A DNA stretch of 15,422 nt from SZUA-378 sp036652815. Its GTDB lineage: Bacteria > Bacillota > Clostridia > Lachnospirales > Lachnospiraceae. The stretch covers positions 1-15,422 of the forward strand of contig JAVVVE010000035.1 of assembly GCA_036652815.1 (NCBI GenBank), given 5' to 3'. Of this stretch, positions 1-7,387 are shown in pieces (the stretch's first letter is position 1; each line of letters begins with the position of its first letter). The notes under the pieces are model-generated. The model saw only the letters and a list, made by a program, of their open reading frames with translations. It searched no databases and was not told the origin of the DNA. The position numbers were made by a program, and so were the translations under genes.

Positions 1-490
1 CTTCCAGATGCTTCTGAAGTCTTGCATAGATTTTATATCCCTCTTCTGTTCCCAGGTGTCTAATTGGGCATTCTATTAGTTTGAGATTGGCATTAATTGC
101 CTTTCTGCGGATTTCTCTAATCTCCGCTTCTTTACCAACTCCGTATACGTTAGTATCTGCACCAAATTTAAGATAGATGGCATCAGATTCATGAATCAGA
201 GACAGCGTTTCTTCATATCCCAAAATCGTCGGGAGGTTGCCTCCTACATCCGGAGATAAGGATAGTTTGCCATCTGAGAATGCCCCGGCACCGGCAAATC
301 CCGTTGTAATGGAACATGGATTACAACCCACGCATTGTTTGGTTACACGCTTCGGGCAATTTCTTTGCTCGATAGAACGCCCCTTTTCAATCATTAAAAC
401 GCGAAGATCCTTTCTTTGTTCCATTAATTCATAGGCACAGAAGATACCTCCCGGCCCGGCACCTATAATAATCACATCATATTGTTCCAT
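1..490 (-). CDS. FAD-dependent dehydrogenase, COG2509-like (N-terminal part, cut by window edge)
   Basis: About 163 residues are visible and the reading frame is still open at position 1, so the C-terminal part is missing. The protein opens with a beta strand and a dinucleotide-binding GxGxxG (G10, G12, G15 in IIIGAGPGG), followed by an acidic residue in VLMIEKG, which is the classic FAD-binding Rossmann start. A cysteine group (C45, C53, C56, C59) lies just before TTGFAGAGAFSDGKLSLSP, a stretch I recognise from the COG2509 'FAD-dependent dehydrogenase' family. The substrate of that family is not established as far as I know. Two starts are possible, at 490 and 496. I chose 490 because GGGAG then sits 7 nt upstream, while it is too close to the ATG at 496. 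The gene lies downstream of sbcC on the same strand, across a tandem repeat. The family call is from memory of conserved wording. Confidence 0.8.
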   Translation of the reverse strand, partial: MEQYDVIIIGAGPGGIFCAYELMEQRKDLRVLMIEKGRSIEQRNCPKRVTKQCVGCNPCSITTGFAGAGAFSDGKLSLSPDVGGNLPTILGYEETLSLIHESDAIYLKFGADTNVYGVGKEAEIREIRRKAINANLKLIECPIRHLGTEEGYKIYARLQKHLE

Positions 491-508
491 ATGCATTCTC
501 CCTCTTTT

Positions 509-585
509 CCACTATCTGTTTCCACTATCTGTTTCTACTATCTGTTTCTACTATCTGTTTCTACTATCTGTTTCTACTATCTGTT
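509..585. repeat. 13-bp tandem repeat, six units
   Basis: The plus-strand unit is CTACTATCTGTTT. It occurs at 509-521, 522-534, 535-547, 548-560, 561-573 and 574-585. The first two units have C instead of T at the second base and the last is one base short. The array fills almost all of the gap between the sbcC stop (592) and the ribosome-binding site of the flavoprotein gene (about 498). There are no spacers, so it is not a CRISPR array. In minus-strand sense each unit carries TAGTAG. Because 13 is not a multiple of 3, successive units put stops in all three frames. Confidence 0.95.
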
Positions 586-591
586 CTGACT

Positions 592-3279
592 CTATGATAC
601 CACCACACGTATCCGACTCCCTGCATTTGTCTTTTCGACGATAACCTGTTTGTCTATTCTTTCTCTTAATTCCGGTACATGTGATATGATACCGATCAAT
701 CGATTCTTCTCCACTAACATCATCAACGTCTCACAGGCCAGATCCAGAGATTCTGAATCCAGTGAGCCAAATCCCTCGTCAATGAATAACGTCTCAACCT
801 TCACACCGCCGCTATTAGACTGTATGATGTCGCTCATACCAAGTGCCAGAGCCAGAGATGCCTTAAATATCTCACCACCGGATAACGTCTTCGCCAAACG
901 ATATCTTCCGGTATAATGATCCAATACCTGTATCTCGAAATTATCCTTGGTTCTGCCATCCGTCATCCCCTCTGCTCTTGATAATTCATATCGTCCTGCT
1001 GTCATCTTATAGAGTCTTAGATTCGCAGCTTCAAGAACCTGTTCAAAATAACTGATTAATACAAATTGTTCAAATACCATCCTTTTGGGATTGAGTCCCT
1101 GGGTAAGATTATCCAGATCCTTGACCACTCCGTATCTTTTTTCCAAAGCAACTGTTTCCTGTAATTTATCACGAAGCGATACATATGCCTGCTCCATGCC
1201 TGCCAGCATAATCTGAACTTGATTATACGATTTTTGCAGTTCTTTTTTTATAAGCTGATTTCTTTGCTGCTCCGCTTGTATTTCTTCTAAGATAACCTGA
1301 GTTTTCCCCTTCACACTCGCACGCATCCGCATCAGATAATCGGTATTGGAAACAACCTGCTGCTCATATTCTCCAATGATTTGACGCATTTCTTCGATAT
1401 CTTCTGGGGTTTTTTGACTGCTGACAAACTGTTCTTCTGATTGAAATCCATATGCCAACAGTTGCTTCTGATAATCCGCTGCTGCCTGTTTCCATGTTTC
1501 TGTCTGAAGTGTTTGTTCCTCCAGTGTTTCCCGAAAACGTTGCTTGTTAGATACAAGCTCTGCTTGTATCTGCTGCATATGGGTACAGAGTACATGCTGG
1601 CGCTGCAATGCTTCTTCTATCCGCGACCCTATGACCTGCGGATTCTGTGCCAACAGTTGTGGTATGGAATACTCTGATTCCTGTAATAATGCAAGGACAA
1701 GTACACTGATTATATCAGATATTCTACAGCTTGTCTGTTCTTTTTGGCAGATTGTTCTGCGATGTTCTTCCACGCACCGTAGCTGTGCTTCCACTTCTCC
1801 CCTGTATGCAGAGGTCTTTCCTTGCAGGTCAAGTAACTGCTTACTACTCTTCTCTGCCTGTTCCTTTAGCGCCTGCATAGATGCTTCACTGGGAACCTCG
1901 CTGTCCATATTTGCTACCCTTGGATGTTCCAGTGCTCCACAGACCGGACAGGGAACCCCTTTGCGTACCTGTGCTGCCACGATTCCAACGATTGCATGTC
2001 GATACCTTTGATCTGCCTGTTCTTGTGCACACTTGTCCTGTACTGCACATTTCTCTATCTCCAGATATTCTTTTTGATATTGCTTCAAAATATCCTGTTT
2101 CTGTAAAAGCGTTTCTTCTTCTCGCTGACAAACAGTCATCTCTTGCAGTAAATCTTCCAAGTTTCTTAAGGTTGCTTGTACTTCCTCCTGATTAGAAAAC
2201 TGTAACCTGTTTTTTTCTTTTTCTGCTTCTAATCGTTTCACAGCCAGCTCTATTTTATTTAACTTTTCCTGCGTTTCCTGCAAACGCTCCTGTGCGGAAT
2301 GTTTATGTATGGCACTTTGAGACACCGCCTGTGCATTCACCGCACTCTGCAGATTTTTTTTGAGTAATAGGATGCTTTCTTTTCGTGCCATCAGTTCCTG
2401 TTTTCGCTGTTCTGCCTGCTCTAGCTCTAAAAACATCTGATTCATATTTTTAGATTTTTGTATCTTCTTTTCCTGTGCCAGTATTCTTTTGTCCACCTGT
2501 TCCAATTCTATGGCAATCTCTTTTTTATGTGATTTTTCCAATTCTGCCTGCTCCGCCAGATAATCACGGATACGTTCATAGGGTTTGGATTCTGAACTCG
2601 TTAAGTTCTTAAATTCCTCCGACTCTAATAACAGAGAATCTATCGTTTCATCCATCTTATTGCGATACACCATAATATGATGATACAGTGTTCCTGCCTG
2701 TTGATGTAATAAAACGGCAAATTTCTCATAGATATGTGTACCAAAGATTGTTCTGAATATCTGCGTTTTTTCTTTGGAAGATGCCGTCAGTAGTTTCGTA
2801 AATTCCCCTTGTGCAATCATTGAAATCTGTGTAAATTGCTCATGGTTCATCTTAAGTATCTCTTGTATCGCATGATTCACTTCTTTATTGCCTTCTATCA
2901 CGCTGCCGTCCGGTAACGTCAAAACAGCATTCTCCATTTCTTTTGTATACTCTGAGCTGCCGCCTTTTCTCTTCTTTGGACGTACATATTGCGGATTACG
3001 TGTAATTACATACAGCTCTTCCTTATGTGTCATGTTCAAGGTTACATAAGTTTTAGTATCTGCTTCAGCAAAATCGCTTCGGACACTGTCTTTACTGCGC
3101 ATAGTTCCATTGACTTCACCAAACAATGCATAGGTAATGGCATCAAATATCGTCGTCTTTCCTGCTCCTGTCGCCCCCGTAATTAAAAATAGCCCTGCTT
3201 GTCCAAACGCATCAAAATGGATTTCTATTTTATCCTTATATGGTCCCCAGCCACTAATGATTAGATTTTGTGGTCTCAT
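592..3279 (-). CDS. sbcC: Exonuclease SbcCD, ATPase subunit SbcC
   Basis: This is the Rad50-like SMC ATPase of the SbcCD nuclease, which opens and trims DNA hairpins and protein-blocked ends with SbcD. The 895 residues show the expected order: Walker A GATGAGKT at 35-42, a long glutamine- and glutamate-rich coiled coil from about 240, the zinc hook CPVC at 444-447 in the middle, a return coiled coil to about 720, the ABC signature LSGGE at 799-803 and Walker B LFIDEGFGSLD at 831-841. It is somewhat shorter than E. coli SbcC (about 1,050 residues), the difference lying in coiled-coil length. The start codon overlaps the sbcD stop as ATGA, so translation is probably coupled. All motifs needed for ATP binding and hook dimerisation are present. 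Confidence 0.97.
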   Translation of the reverse strand: MRPQNLIISGWGPYKDKIEIHFDAFGQAGLFLITGATGAGKTTIFDAITYALFGEVNGTMRSKDSVRSDFAEADTKTYVTLNMTHKEELYVITRNPQYVRPKKRKGGSSEYTKEMENAVLTLPDGSVIEGNKEVNHAIQEILKMNHEQFTQISMIAQGEFTKLLTASSKEKTQIFRTIFGTHIYEKFAVLLHQQAGTLYHHIMVYRNKMDETIDSLLLESEEFKNLTSSESKPYERIRDYLAEQAELEKSHKKEIAIELEQVDKRILAQEKKIQKSKNMNQMFLELEQAEQRKQELMARKESILLLKKNLQSAVNAQAVSQSAIHKHSAQERLQETQEKLNKIELAVKRLEAEKEKNRLQFSNQEEVQATLRNLEDLLQEMTVCQREEETLLQKQDILKQYQKEYLEIEKCAVQDKCAQEQADQRYRHAIVGIVAAQVRKGVPCPVCGALEHPRVANMDSEVPSEASMQALKEQAEKSSKQLLDLQGKTSAYRGEVEAQLRCVEEHRRTICQKEQTSCRISDIISVLVLALLQESEYSIPQLLAQNPQVIGSRIEEALQRQHVLCTHMQQIQAELVSNKQRFRETLEEQTLQTETWKQAAADYQKQLLAYGFQSEEQFVSSQKTPEDIEEMRQIIGEYEQQVVSNTDYLMRMRASVKGKTQVILEEIQAEQQRNQLIKKELQKSYNQVQIMLAGMEQAYVSLRDKLQETVALEKRYGVVKDLDNLTQGLNPKRMVFEQFVLISYFEQVLEAANLRLYKMTAGRYELSRAEGMTDGRTKDNFEIQVLDHYTGRYRLAKTLSGGEIFKASLALALGMSDIIQSNSGGVKVETLFIDEGFGSLDSESLDLACETLMMLVEKNRLIGIISHVPELRERIDKQVIVEKTNAGSRIRVVVS

Positions 3280-4409
3280 AGGTCTTTCTCCCCCTCTGCT
3301 TCCCGAATGGTCGCTATGACGATTTCTCTTCTTTCCTCATCCATCCCGGCATCTTTTACCGCGGTATAGAAGTCATCATAAATCTCCAAAATCGTCTTGC
3401 TGCGCTGCATCTGCAGTAGTTGTGTTTTGTCCATATTTAATTCGTTTTTTGCTAACAGAATCTGCATCATGTTAGGATAGACAGACCGTAGTGTATCCAT
3501 TGGATTTAAAAGCTCCGCTTCATCCGTCAACGTTGCCTGGATATAGTCATTCCTGTCTGCCAGAGACAGGACTTCTTCCTGCATGAGGTCCGCAAGTTTC
3601 CCTTGAATCTTGCGCATATCATGCAGTGGAGTAATCGGATACGGTGTTACTTCTACGCATCCTTTGGCTCCCAAAGTCACTATCTGTACACTTTTGTGCT
3701 GGCGTGTTTCCGAAAAGGAATATTTAATCGGTGAGCCTGCATAATATGCTGCTCTTTGCCCGATCTTTTGTGGCTTATGAATATGCCCTAAGGCAACATA
3801 ATCAAACATAGAAAAAGTCTCTTCTTCCACAACATCCAGACCGCCAATCTGTAACATACTCTCTGAATCCGATAATTCAGGCTGTGCACTCCCGGCAATC
3901 ACAAAATAATGGGTAACCAGAACATTACGTGCCTCTGTATCCTGAAGCTTGGTAGCATCTAACATCTTATGCACTGCCTCTTCACAGGAAGAGGTTTGGA
4001 TCACTGCCGGTTTGACATAGGGCATGAGTACAAAATTAACGCATCCGTACTCATCCTGAAAATGCACCTGCTGTAAAGTATCTGTAAAAGTACTGGCAAT
4101 ATAGAGTCCCTGTTTCTCAAGAATCCGATTGGCAAATCCCACTCTTTCCGGTGAATCATGATTGCCACTAATCATCAAAACCGGAATCGACATCTCACAT
4201 AGTTGAGAAAGAAATGCATCGAGCAGACCAACTGCCTGCGTAGACGGAATCGCGCGGTCATAGATATCACCTGCAAGCACTACCGCATCCAGCTTCTCCT
4301 TTTGCACGATCTCTATCATCTGATTCAAAAAAGAATGCTGCTCCTCTATCATAGAAAATTCATTGACACTCTTGCCTATATGTAAATCACCGGTATGTAA
4401 AAATCTCAT
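3276..4409 (-). CDS. sbcD: Exonuclease SbcCD, nuclease subunit SbcD
   Basis: This is the Mre11-like, Mn-dependent nuclease partner of SbcC. The 377 residues contain the calcineurin-like phosphoesterase motifs in order: DLHIG at 8-12, GDIYDR at 47-52, GNHD at 82-85, the THYF histidine at 167 and GHIH at 208-211. The C-terminal third (about 280-377) matches the capping and SbcC-binding region in position. GGAG lies about 7 nt before the ATG, supporting this start. The gene precedes sbcC with a 4-nt overlap. Only about 25 nt separate its ATG from the end of the ilvE terminator and no convincing promoter is visible there, so transcription may come partly by read-through. Confidence 0.97.
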   Translation of the reverse strand: MRFLHTGDLHIGKSVNEFSMIEEQHSFLNQMIEIVQKEKLDAVVLAGDIYDRAIPSTQAVGLLDAFLSQLCEMSIPVLMISGNHDSPERVGFANRILEKQGLYIASTFTDTLQQVHFQDEYGCVNFVLMPYVKPAVIQTSSCEEAVHKMLDATKLQDTEARNVLVTHYFVIAGSAQPELSDSESMLQIGGLDVVEEETFSMFDYVALGHIHKPQKIGQRAAYYAGSPIKYSFSETRQHKSVQIVTLGAKGCVEVTPYPITPLHDMRKIQGKLADLMQEEVLSLADRNDYIQATLTDEAELLNPMDTLRSVYPNMMQILLAKNELNMDKTQLLQMQRSKTILEIYDDFYTAVKDAGMDEERREIVIATIREAEGEKDL

Positions 4410-4435
4410 AGATTCTCCTCTACATGATATGCTTT

Positions 4436-4471
4436 AAAAAAAGCGAAGCCACCTTACGGAGAACTTCGCTT
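4436..4471 (-). terminator. Rho-independent terminator of ilvE
   Basis: The arms at 4441-4448 (AAGCGAAG) and 4464-4471 (CTTCGCTT) form a perfect 8-bp stem with a 15-nt loop. In minus-strand sense the stem is followed by a run of seven T (4442-4436, sharing two bases with the stem). It lies 40 nt after the ilvE stop codon. Confidence 0.9.
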
Positions 4472-4510
4472 ACGATATCACTTACTTATCGTGATGCAAT
4501 GAGAGCGGCA

Positions 4511-5581
4511 TCATTCCACTTCCACTGACCAGCCTGCAGGCCCTTGTATCTTCCCTAACTGGATACCCGTAATCGTATCATAGAGTCTCTGGCTAAGTGC
4601 TCCGATTCCACCATCCTGAATCTGTATATCGGTATCTCCCTCTCGTAGGTGACCTACCGGAGAGACAACGGCTGCAGTCCCTGTTCCCCACACTTCTTCC
4701 AAGCTGCCATCAATCGCTGCAGCAAATAATTCTTTTGCAGATATTTTGCGCTCTTCTACTGTCAATCCCCATTCTTTACATAAATCGATACAGCTCTGTC
4801 TGGTCACACCCGGTAAGATAGAACCATTCAATACAGGAGTTACTACTGTCCCATTAATCTTAAAGAATATATTCATCGCTCCCACTTCTTCAATATATTT
4901 ACGTTCTACTCCATCTAACCATAACACTTGTGAATATCCTGCATCATGTGCTTTCACTTGTGCCTTCAGACTGGCTACGTAATTAGCCCCTGCTTTGGCT
5001 TCGCCCAATCCTCCGCGAACTGCTCTCACATATTCATCTTCTATCCATATCTTAACCGGATTCAATCCCTCCGGATAATATGCTCCCACCGGTGATAAAA
5101 TGATAATGAACTTATAAGTATCGGAAGGTCTCACTCCCAGGAACGGATCTGTTGCAATAATAAATGGTCGGATATATAAAGAGGTACCCGGCTTAGTTGG
5201 GATCCAAGCTTCTTCCATCTTAACAATCGCTTTAATCGCCTGTAAAAAATCATCCTCCGGAATCTCCGGGATACAGATTCTGCGATTTGTATTATTCGCT
5301 CTAACGATATTTCTATCCGGACGAAATAAAAGAATCCTGCCATCCTCTGCTTTATATGCTTTCATGCCTTCAAACATCTCTTGTCCATAATGAAACACCA
5401 TCGCTGATGGCGCTAATTCGATGGGTTGATAGGGAATAATCCTTGGATCTATCCATCCTTTTCCTAATTCATAATCCATCTCAAACATATGATCCGTAAA
5501 AATTGTACCAAAGGTCAATGGATTAGATTCCTCCGGAATCTGTTTGGGACTGGTTGTTTTTTCAATTTTAATATTTAACAT
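4511..5581 (-). CDS. ilvE: Branched-chain amino-acid aminotransferase
   Basis: This PLP enzyme interconverts leucine, isoleucine and valine with their 2-oxo acids, using 2-oxoglutarate and glutamate. The frame is open from an ATG at 5605, but I start it at the ATG at 5581 (MLNIKIEKTT, 356 residues). AGGGGG sits about 9 nt upstream of that ATG, and its N-terminus matches the family. Numbered from 5581, the PLP lysine is K196 in GEAKAGANY. Other class IV features are the FHYGQEMFEGMKAY region near 63-76, YIEEVGAMN near 229-237 and the phosphate-binding GTGTA near 299-303. Length and wording fit the long BCAT form common in Clostridia. It is monocistronic, with its own promoter and terminator. 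The promoter is only about 35-60 nt from the start, leaving no room for a T-box or leader attenuator. Confidence 0.96.
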   Translation of the reverse strand: MLNIKIEKTTSPKQIPEESNPLTFGTIFTDHMFEMDYELGKGWIDPRIIPYQPIELAPSAMVFHYGQEMFEGMKAYKAEDGRILLFRPDRNIVRANNTNRRICIPEIPEDDFLQAIKAIVKMEEAWIPTKPGTSLYIRPFIIATDPFLGVRPSDTYKFIIILSPVGAYYPEGLNPVKIWIEDEYVRAVRGGLGEAKAGANYVASLKAQVKAHDAGYSQVLWLDGVERKYIEEVGAMNIFFKINGTVVTPVLNGSILPGVTRQSCIDLCKEWGLTVEERKISAKELFAAAIDGSLEEVWGTGTAAVVSPVGHLREGDTDIQIQDGGIGALSQRLYDTITGIQLGKIQGPAGWSVEVE

Positions 5582-5613
5582 GATATCTTTCCCCCTATTC
5601 AACAATTCAGTTT

Positions 5614-5642
5614 ATTATTACCCTTTTTTTCATAAAAGTCAA
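5614..5642 (-). promoter_or_regulatory. Sigma-A promoter of ilvE
   Basis: In minus-strand sense the -35 is TTGACT (5642-5637), the spacer is 17 nt and the -10 is AATAAT (5619-5614). Each box differs from consensus at one base. The predicted 5' leader is only about 25 nt. Confidence 0.85.
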
Positions 5643-5684
5643 GGTTTATGAAGTCTTCAAACTAAAATGTTGCACTACATTTAT

Positions 5685-5714
5685 TTGAAATTTTCGTCAC
5701 AATATCTGTATATT
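5685..5714 (+). promoter_or_regulatory. Possible promoter of the diguanylate cyclase gene
   Basis: TTGAAA (5685-5690) and TATATT (5709-5714) are separated by 18 nt, a reasonable but AT-rich sigma-A match upstream of the plus-strand GGDEF gene. Such matches arise easily in AT-rich sequence, so support is moderate. The predicted leader of about 55 nt would contain the inverted repeat at 5743-5767. Confidence 0.45.
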
Positions 5715-5742
5715 TCATCTCGTGTATCCTATATACTTATAG

Positions 5743-5767
5743 CCATATATCATTACCAAATATATGG
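5743..5767 (+). promoter_or_regulatory. Inverted repeat overlapping the ribosome-binding site of the GGDEF gene
   Basis: CCATATAT (5743-5750) and ATATATGG (5760-5767) are perfect 8-bp arms around a 9-nt loop. The last two bases of the right arm are the first two of the Shine-Dalgarno GGAGG (5766-5770), which lies 7 nt before the ATG at 5778. In RNA the hairpin would tie up part of the ribosome-binding site. In DNA it could be an operator. Sequence alone does not separate these. Confidence 0.6.
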
Positions 5768-5777
5768 AGGTTTCATC

Positions 5778-6878
5778 ATGAAAATCTTGAAAAAAATGGG
5801 TTCCAAATTCCTTGCATTTATAAATTCAGATGTAAAAGAAGAATCGGAATCTAAAGAATTAGCTGTCATGTTACGTGTACTTTCTATTATTTTTGGCATA
5901 TACTATACCATTCTTTCTGCCCTCGTTACAGCACTCGGTTATTACAATTTAAGCTTTATACTGTTATTTTTTTTGGGGTTATCGTTGGCTATCTTTATCT
6001 GCACATATGAAAATAAGACTCTGTTTTCTCTCTATTGCTTTAACATAATCCTGGCAGTAGCTTCTTCCTTTTTAACCCTAAAAGTAGGTTATTCCATGAA
6101 CTATCACTGGATGATCTTTTTGACGATTCCTTTGACCTTCTATACTACACACACTGTTATTAAGCATAAGTTCCTATATTCCTTTGCTGCTGTATTACTC
6201 ATTATTATCGTTACCATGTCCGCTACTATCTTCCCTGTGATAAGACCATCTGCTCCGGCAATACGGATCACACTCATCCTGTTGAATACCATCATATTTG
6301 CATCCAGCATTACTATGATTGCTTATTTTTACTGTATCAAATATACGGATTCCGAAAATAAGATATTGCAATATAATCGCAAGCTACTGCGCATGGCCTC
6401 TACGGATGCCTTAACGATGCTGGCAAATAGACGTTCTGTAAACGAACATCTGAAAGACTTGGTTTTTTCTTCTTCCAAAACCGGCAAACCTTTTAGTGTT
6501 GCAATCGGAGATGTGGATTTCTTTAAACGAGTCAATGACCAATATGGACACGATACCGGCGATTACGTATTATCAACTTTAGCTGACCTATTCACACAAG
6601 TATGTGGGGAAGACGGATTGATTGGCAGATGGGGTGGAGAAGAATTCCTGTTTGTCTTTGAGAATGCTACTGCTGAACAGGCTTACCAGAAATTAGAGCA
6701 TCTATTGCATACGATAATGGAATATGATTTTCATTATAAAGAATACGCGTTCCATATCTCTATGACTTTTGGATTAGAAGAATATACCGGTCAATTTGGT
6801 ATCGAATCTGTTATCTCCAAAGCCGATACCAAACTCTACCAGGGAAAAGAAAATGGCAGACAACAGGTAGTATTCTAA
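5778..6878 (+). CDS. Membrane-anchored diguanylate cyclase (GGDEF)
   Basis: This protein probably makes cyclic di-GMP from two GTP at the inner face of the membrane. The open frame begins at 5667, but the ATG at 5778 is the likely start because GGAGG lies 7 nt before it; the product is then 366 residues. Residues about 32-187 form roughly six hydrophobic segments (near 32-53, 56-76, 81-102, 111-127, 132-154, 161-186) with no recognised sensor domain. A GGDEF domain follows from about 208: DALTMLANRR at 210-219, the metal-binding D at 245 or 247 in GDVDFF, ND and GHDTGD near 253-262, and the active loop GGEEF at 286-290. The inhibitory RxxD site is absent: residues 277-280 read GEDG. No EAL or HD-GYP phosphodiesterase is in the window. 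It is the only clear plus-strand gene here, and its stop overlaps the folA stop by 4 nt. Confidence 0.9.
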   Translation: MKILKKMGSKFLAFINSDVKEESESKELAVMLRVLSIIFGIYYTILSALVTALGYYNLSFILLFFLGLSLAIFICTYENKTLFSLYCFNIILAVASSFLTLKVGYSMNYHWMIFLTIPLTFYTTHTVIKHKFLYSFAAVLLIIIVTMSATIFPVIRPSAPAIRITLILLNTIIFASSITMIAYFYCIKYTDSENKILQYNRKLLRMASTDALTMLANRRSVNEHLKDLVFSSSKTGKPFSVAIGDVDFFKRVNDQYGHDTGDYVLSTLADLFTQVCGEDGLIGRWGGEEFLFVFENATAEQAYQKLEHLLHTIMEYDFHYKEYAFHISMTFGLEEYTGQFGIESVISKADTKLYQGKENGRQQVVF

Positions 6879-7369
6879 TGTTTCACGCGTTCGTACTGTA
6901 GAAAAGTATATTCCAAATTAAAATAAGTCTGTTCATCACTATCTGCGGTTACCTGCCATTCCGGCAGTTCATCCAGATTAGGGAAATACGTATCTGCATC
7001 AAAAGTATGATCTATCTTTGTAATATGTGCAGTATCACAATAAGGAAGCATCTGTTGATATATGCTGGCTCCACCAATGATGTAGACCTCTTTCGAAGCG
7101 TATTGCTCCAGTTCTTGTAGTAATGCTTCTAGAGAATGTACCACTATGGCATCTTTTACCTGATAGTGTGTATCCTTTGACAGAATAATATTAGTTCTTC
7201 CACGAAGCGGAACACCACCCGGAAAAGTCTCCAGGGTCTTACGTCCAAGCACAACTACTTTTCCTATTGTCTCTTCTCTAAAATGCTTCTGATCATTGGG
7301 GATACTGACCAATAATCTATTCTTATATCCGATTGCCCAATTATTGTCTACTGCTACAATCATGTTCAT
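6875..7369 (-). CDS. folA: Dihydrofolate reductase
   Basis: This enzyme reduces dihydrofolate to tetrahydrofolate with NADPH, replacing what ThyA consumes. The 164 residues contain the N-terminal MNMIVAVD strand, NWAIGYKNRLL, the catalytic acid D26 in SIPNDQKHF, the NADPH-binding GRKTLETFPGG (42-52), R58 in RGRTNIILS and the GG pair at 99-100 in YIIGGASIY. The tryptophan usual just before the catalytic acid (W22 in E. coli) is V21 here, which I recall in other clostridial DHFRs. GAGGG sits about 7 nt before the ATG. It is the last gene of the operon, 18 nt after thyA. Its stop overlaps that of the convergent GGDEF gene, leaving no intergenic terminator. Confidence 0.96.
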   Translation of the reverse strand: MNMIVAVDNNWAIGYKNRLLVSIPNDQKHFREETIGKVVVLGRKTLETFPGGVPLRGRTNIILSKDTHYQVKDAIVVHSLEALLQELEQYASKEVYIIGGASIYQQMLPYCDTAHITKIDHTFDADTYFPNLDELPEWQVTADSDEQTYFNLEYTFLQYERVKH

Positions 7370-7387
7370 CTTTATACCCTCGTCTCT

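Noticed and set aside
237..434. Short plus-strand open frame at the left end
   Set aside because: It is antisense to a well-conserved flavoprotein frame on the minus strand that simply has no stop inside the window.
509..585. CRISPR-like array
   Set aside because: The 13-bp units are directly adjacent with no spacers, and no cas gene is present; it is a plain tandem repeat.
1544..2011. Cysteine-rich 155-residue plus-strand open frame inside sbcC
   Set aside because: It is a shadow of the sbcC coding strand. All SbcC motifs lie in the minus frame, and the plus frame has no ribosome-binding site or recognisable domain.
5582..5642. T-box or leader attenuator upstream of ilvE
   Set aside because: The promoter lies so close that the leader would be only about 25 nt, far too short for a T-box or leader peptide with attenuator.
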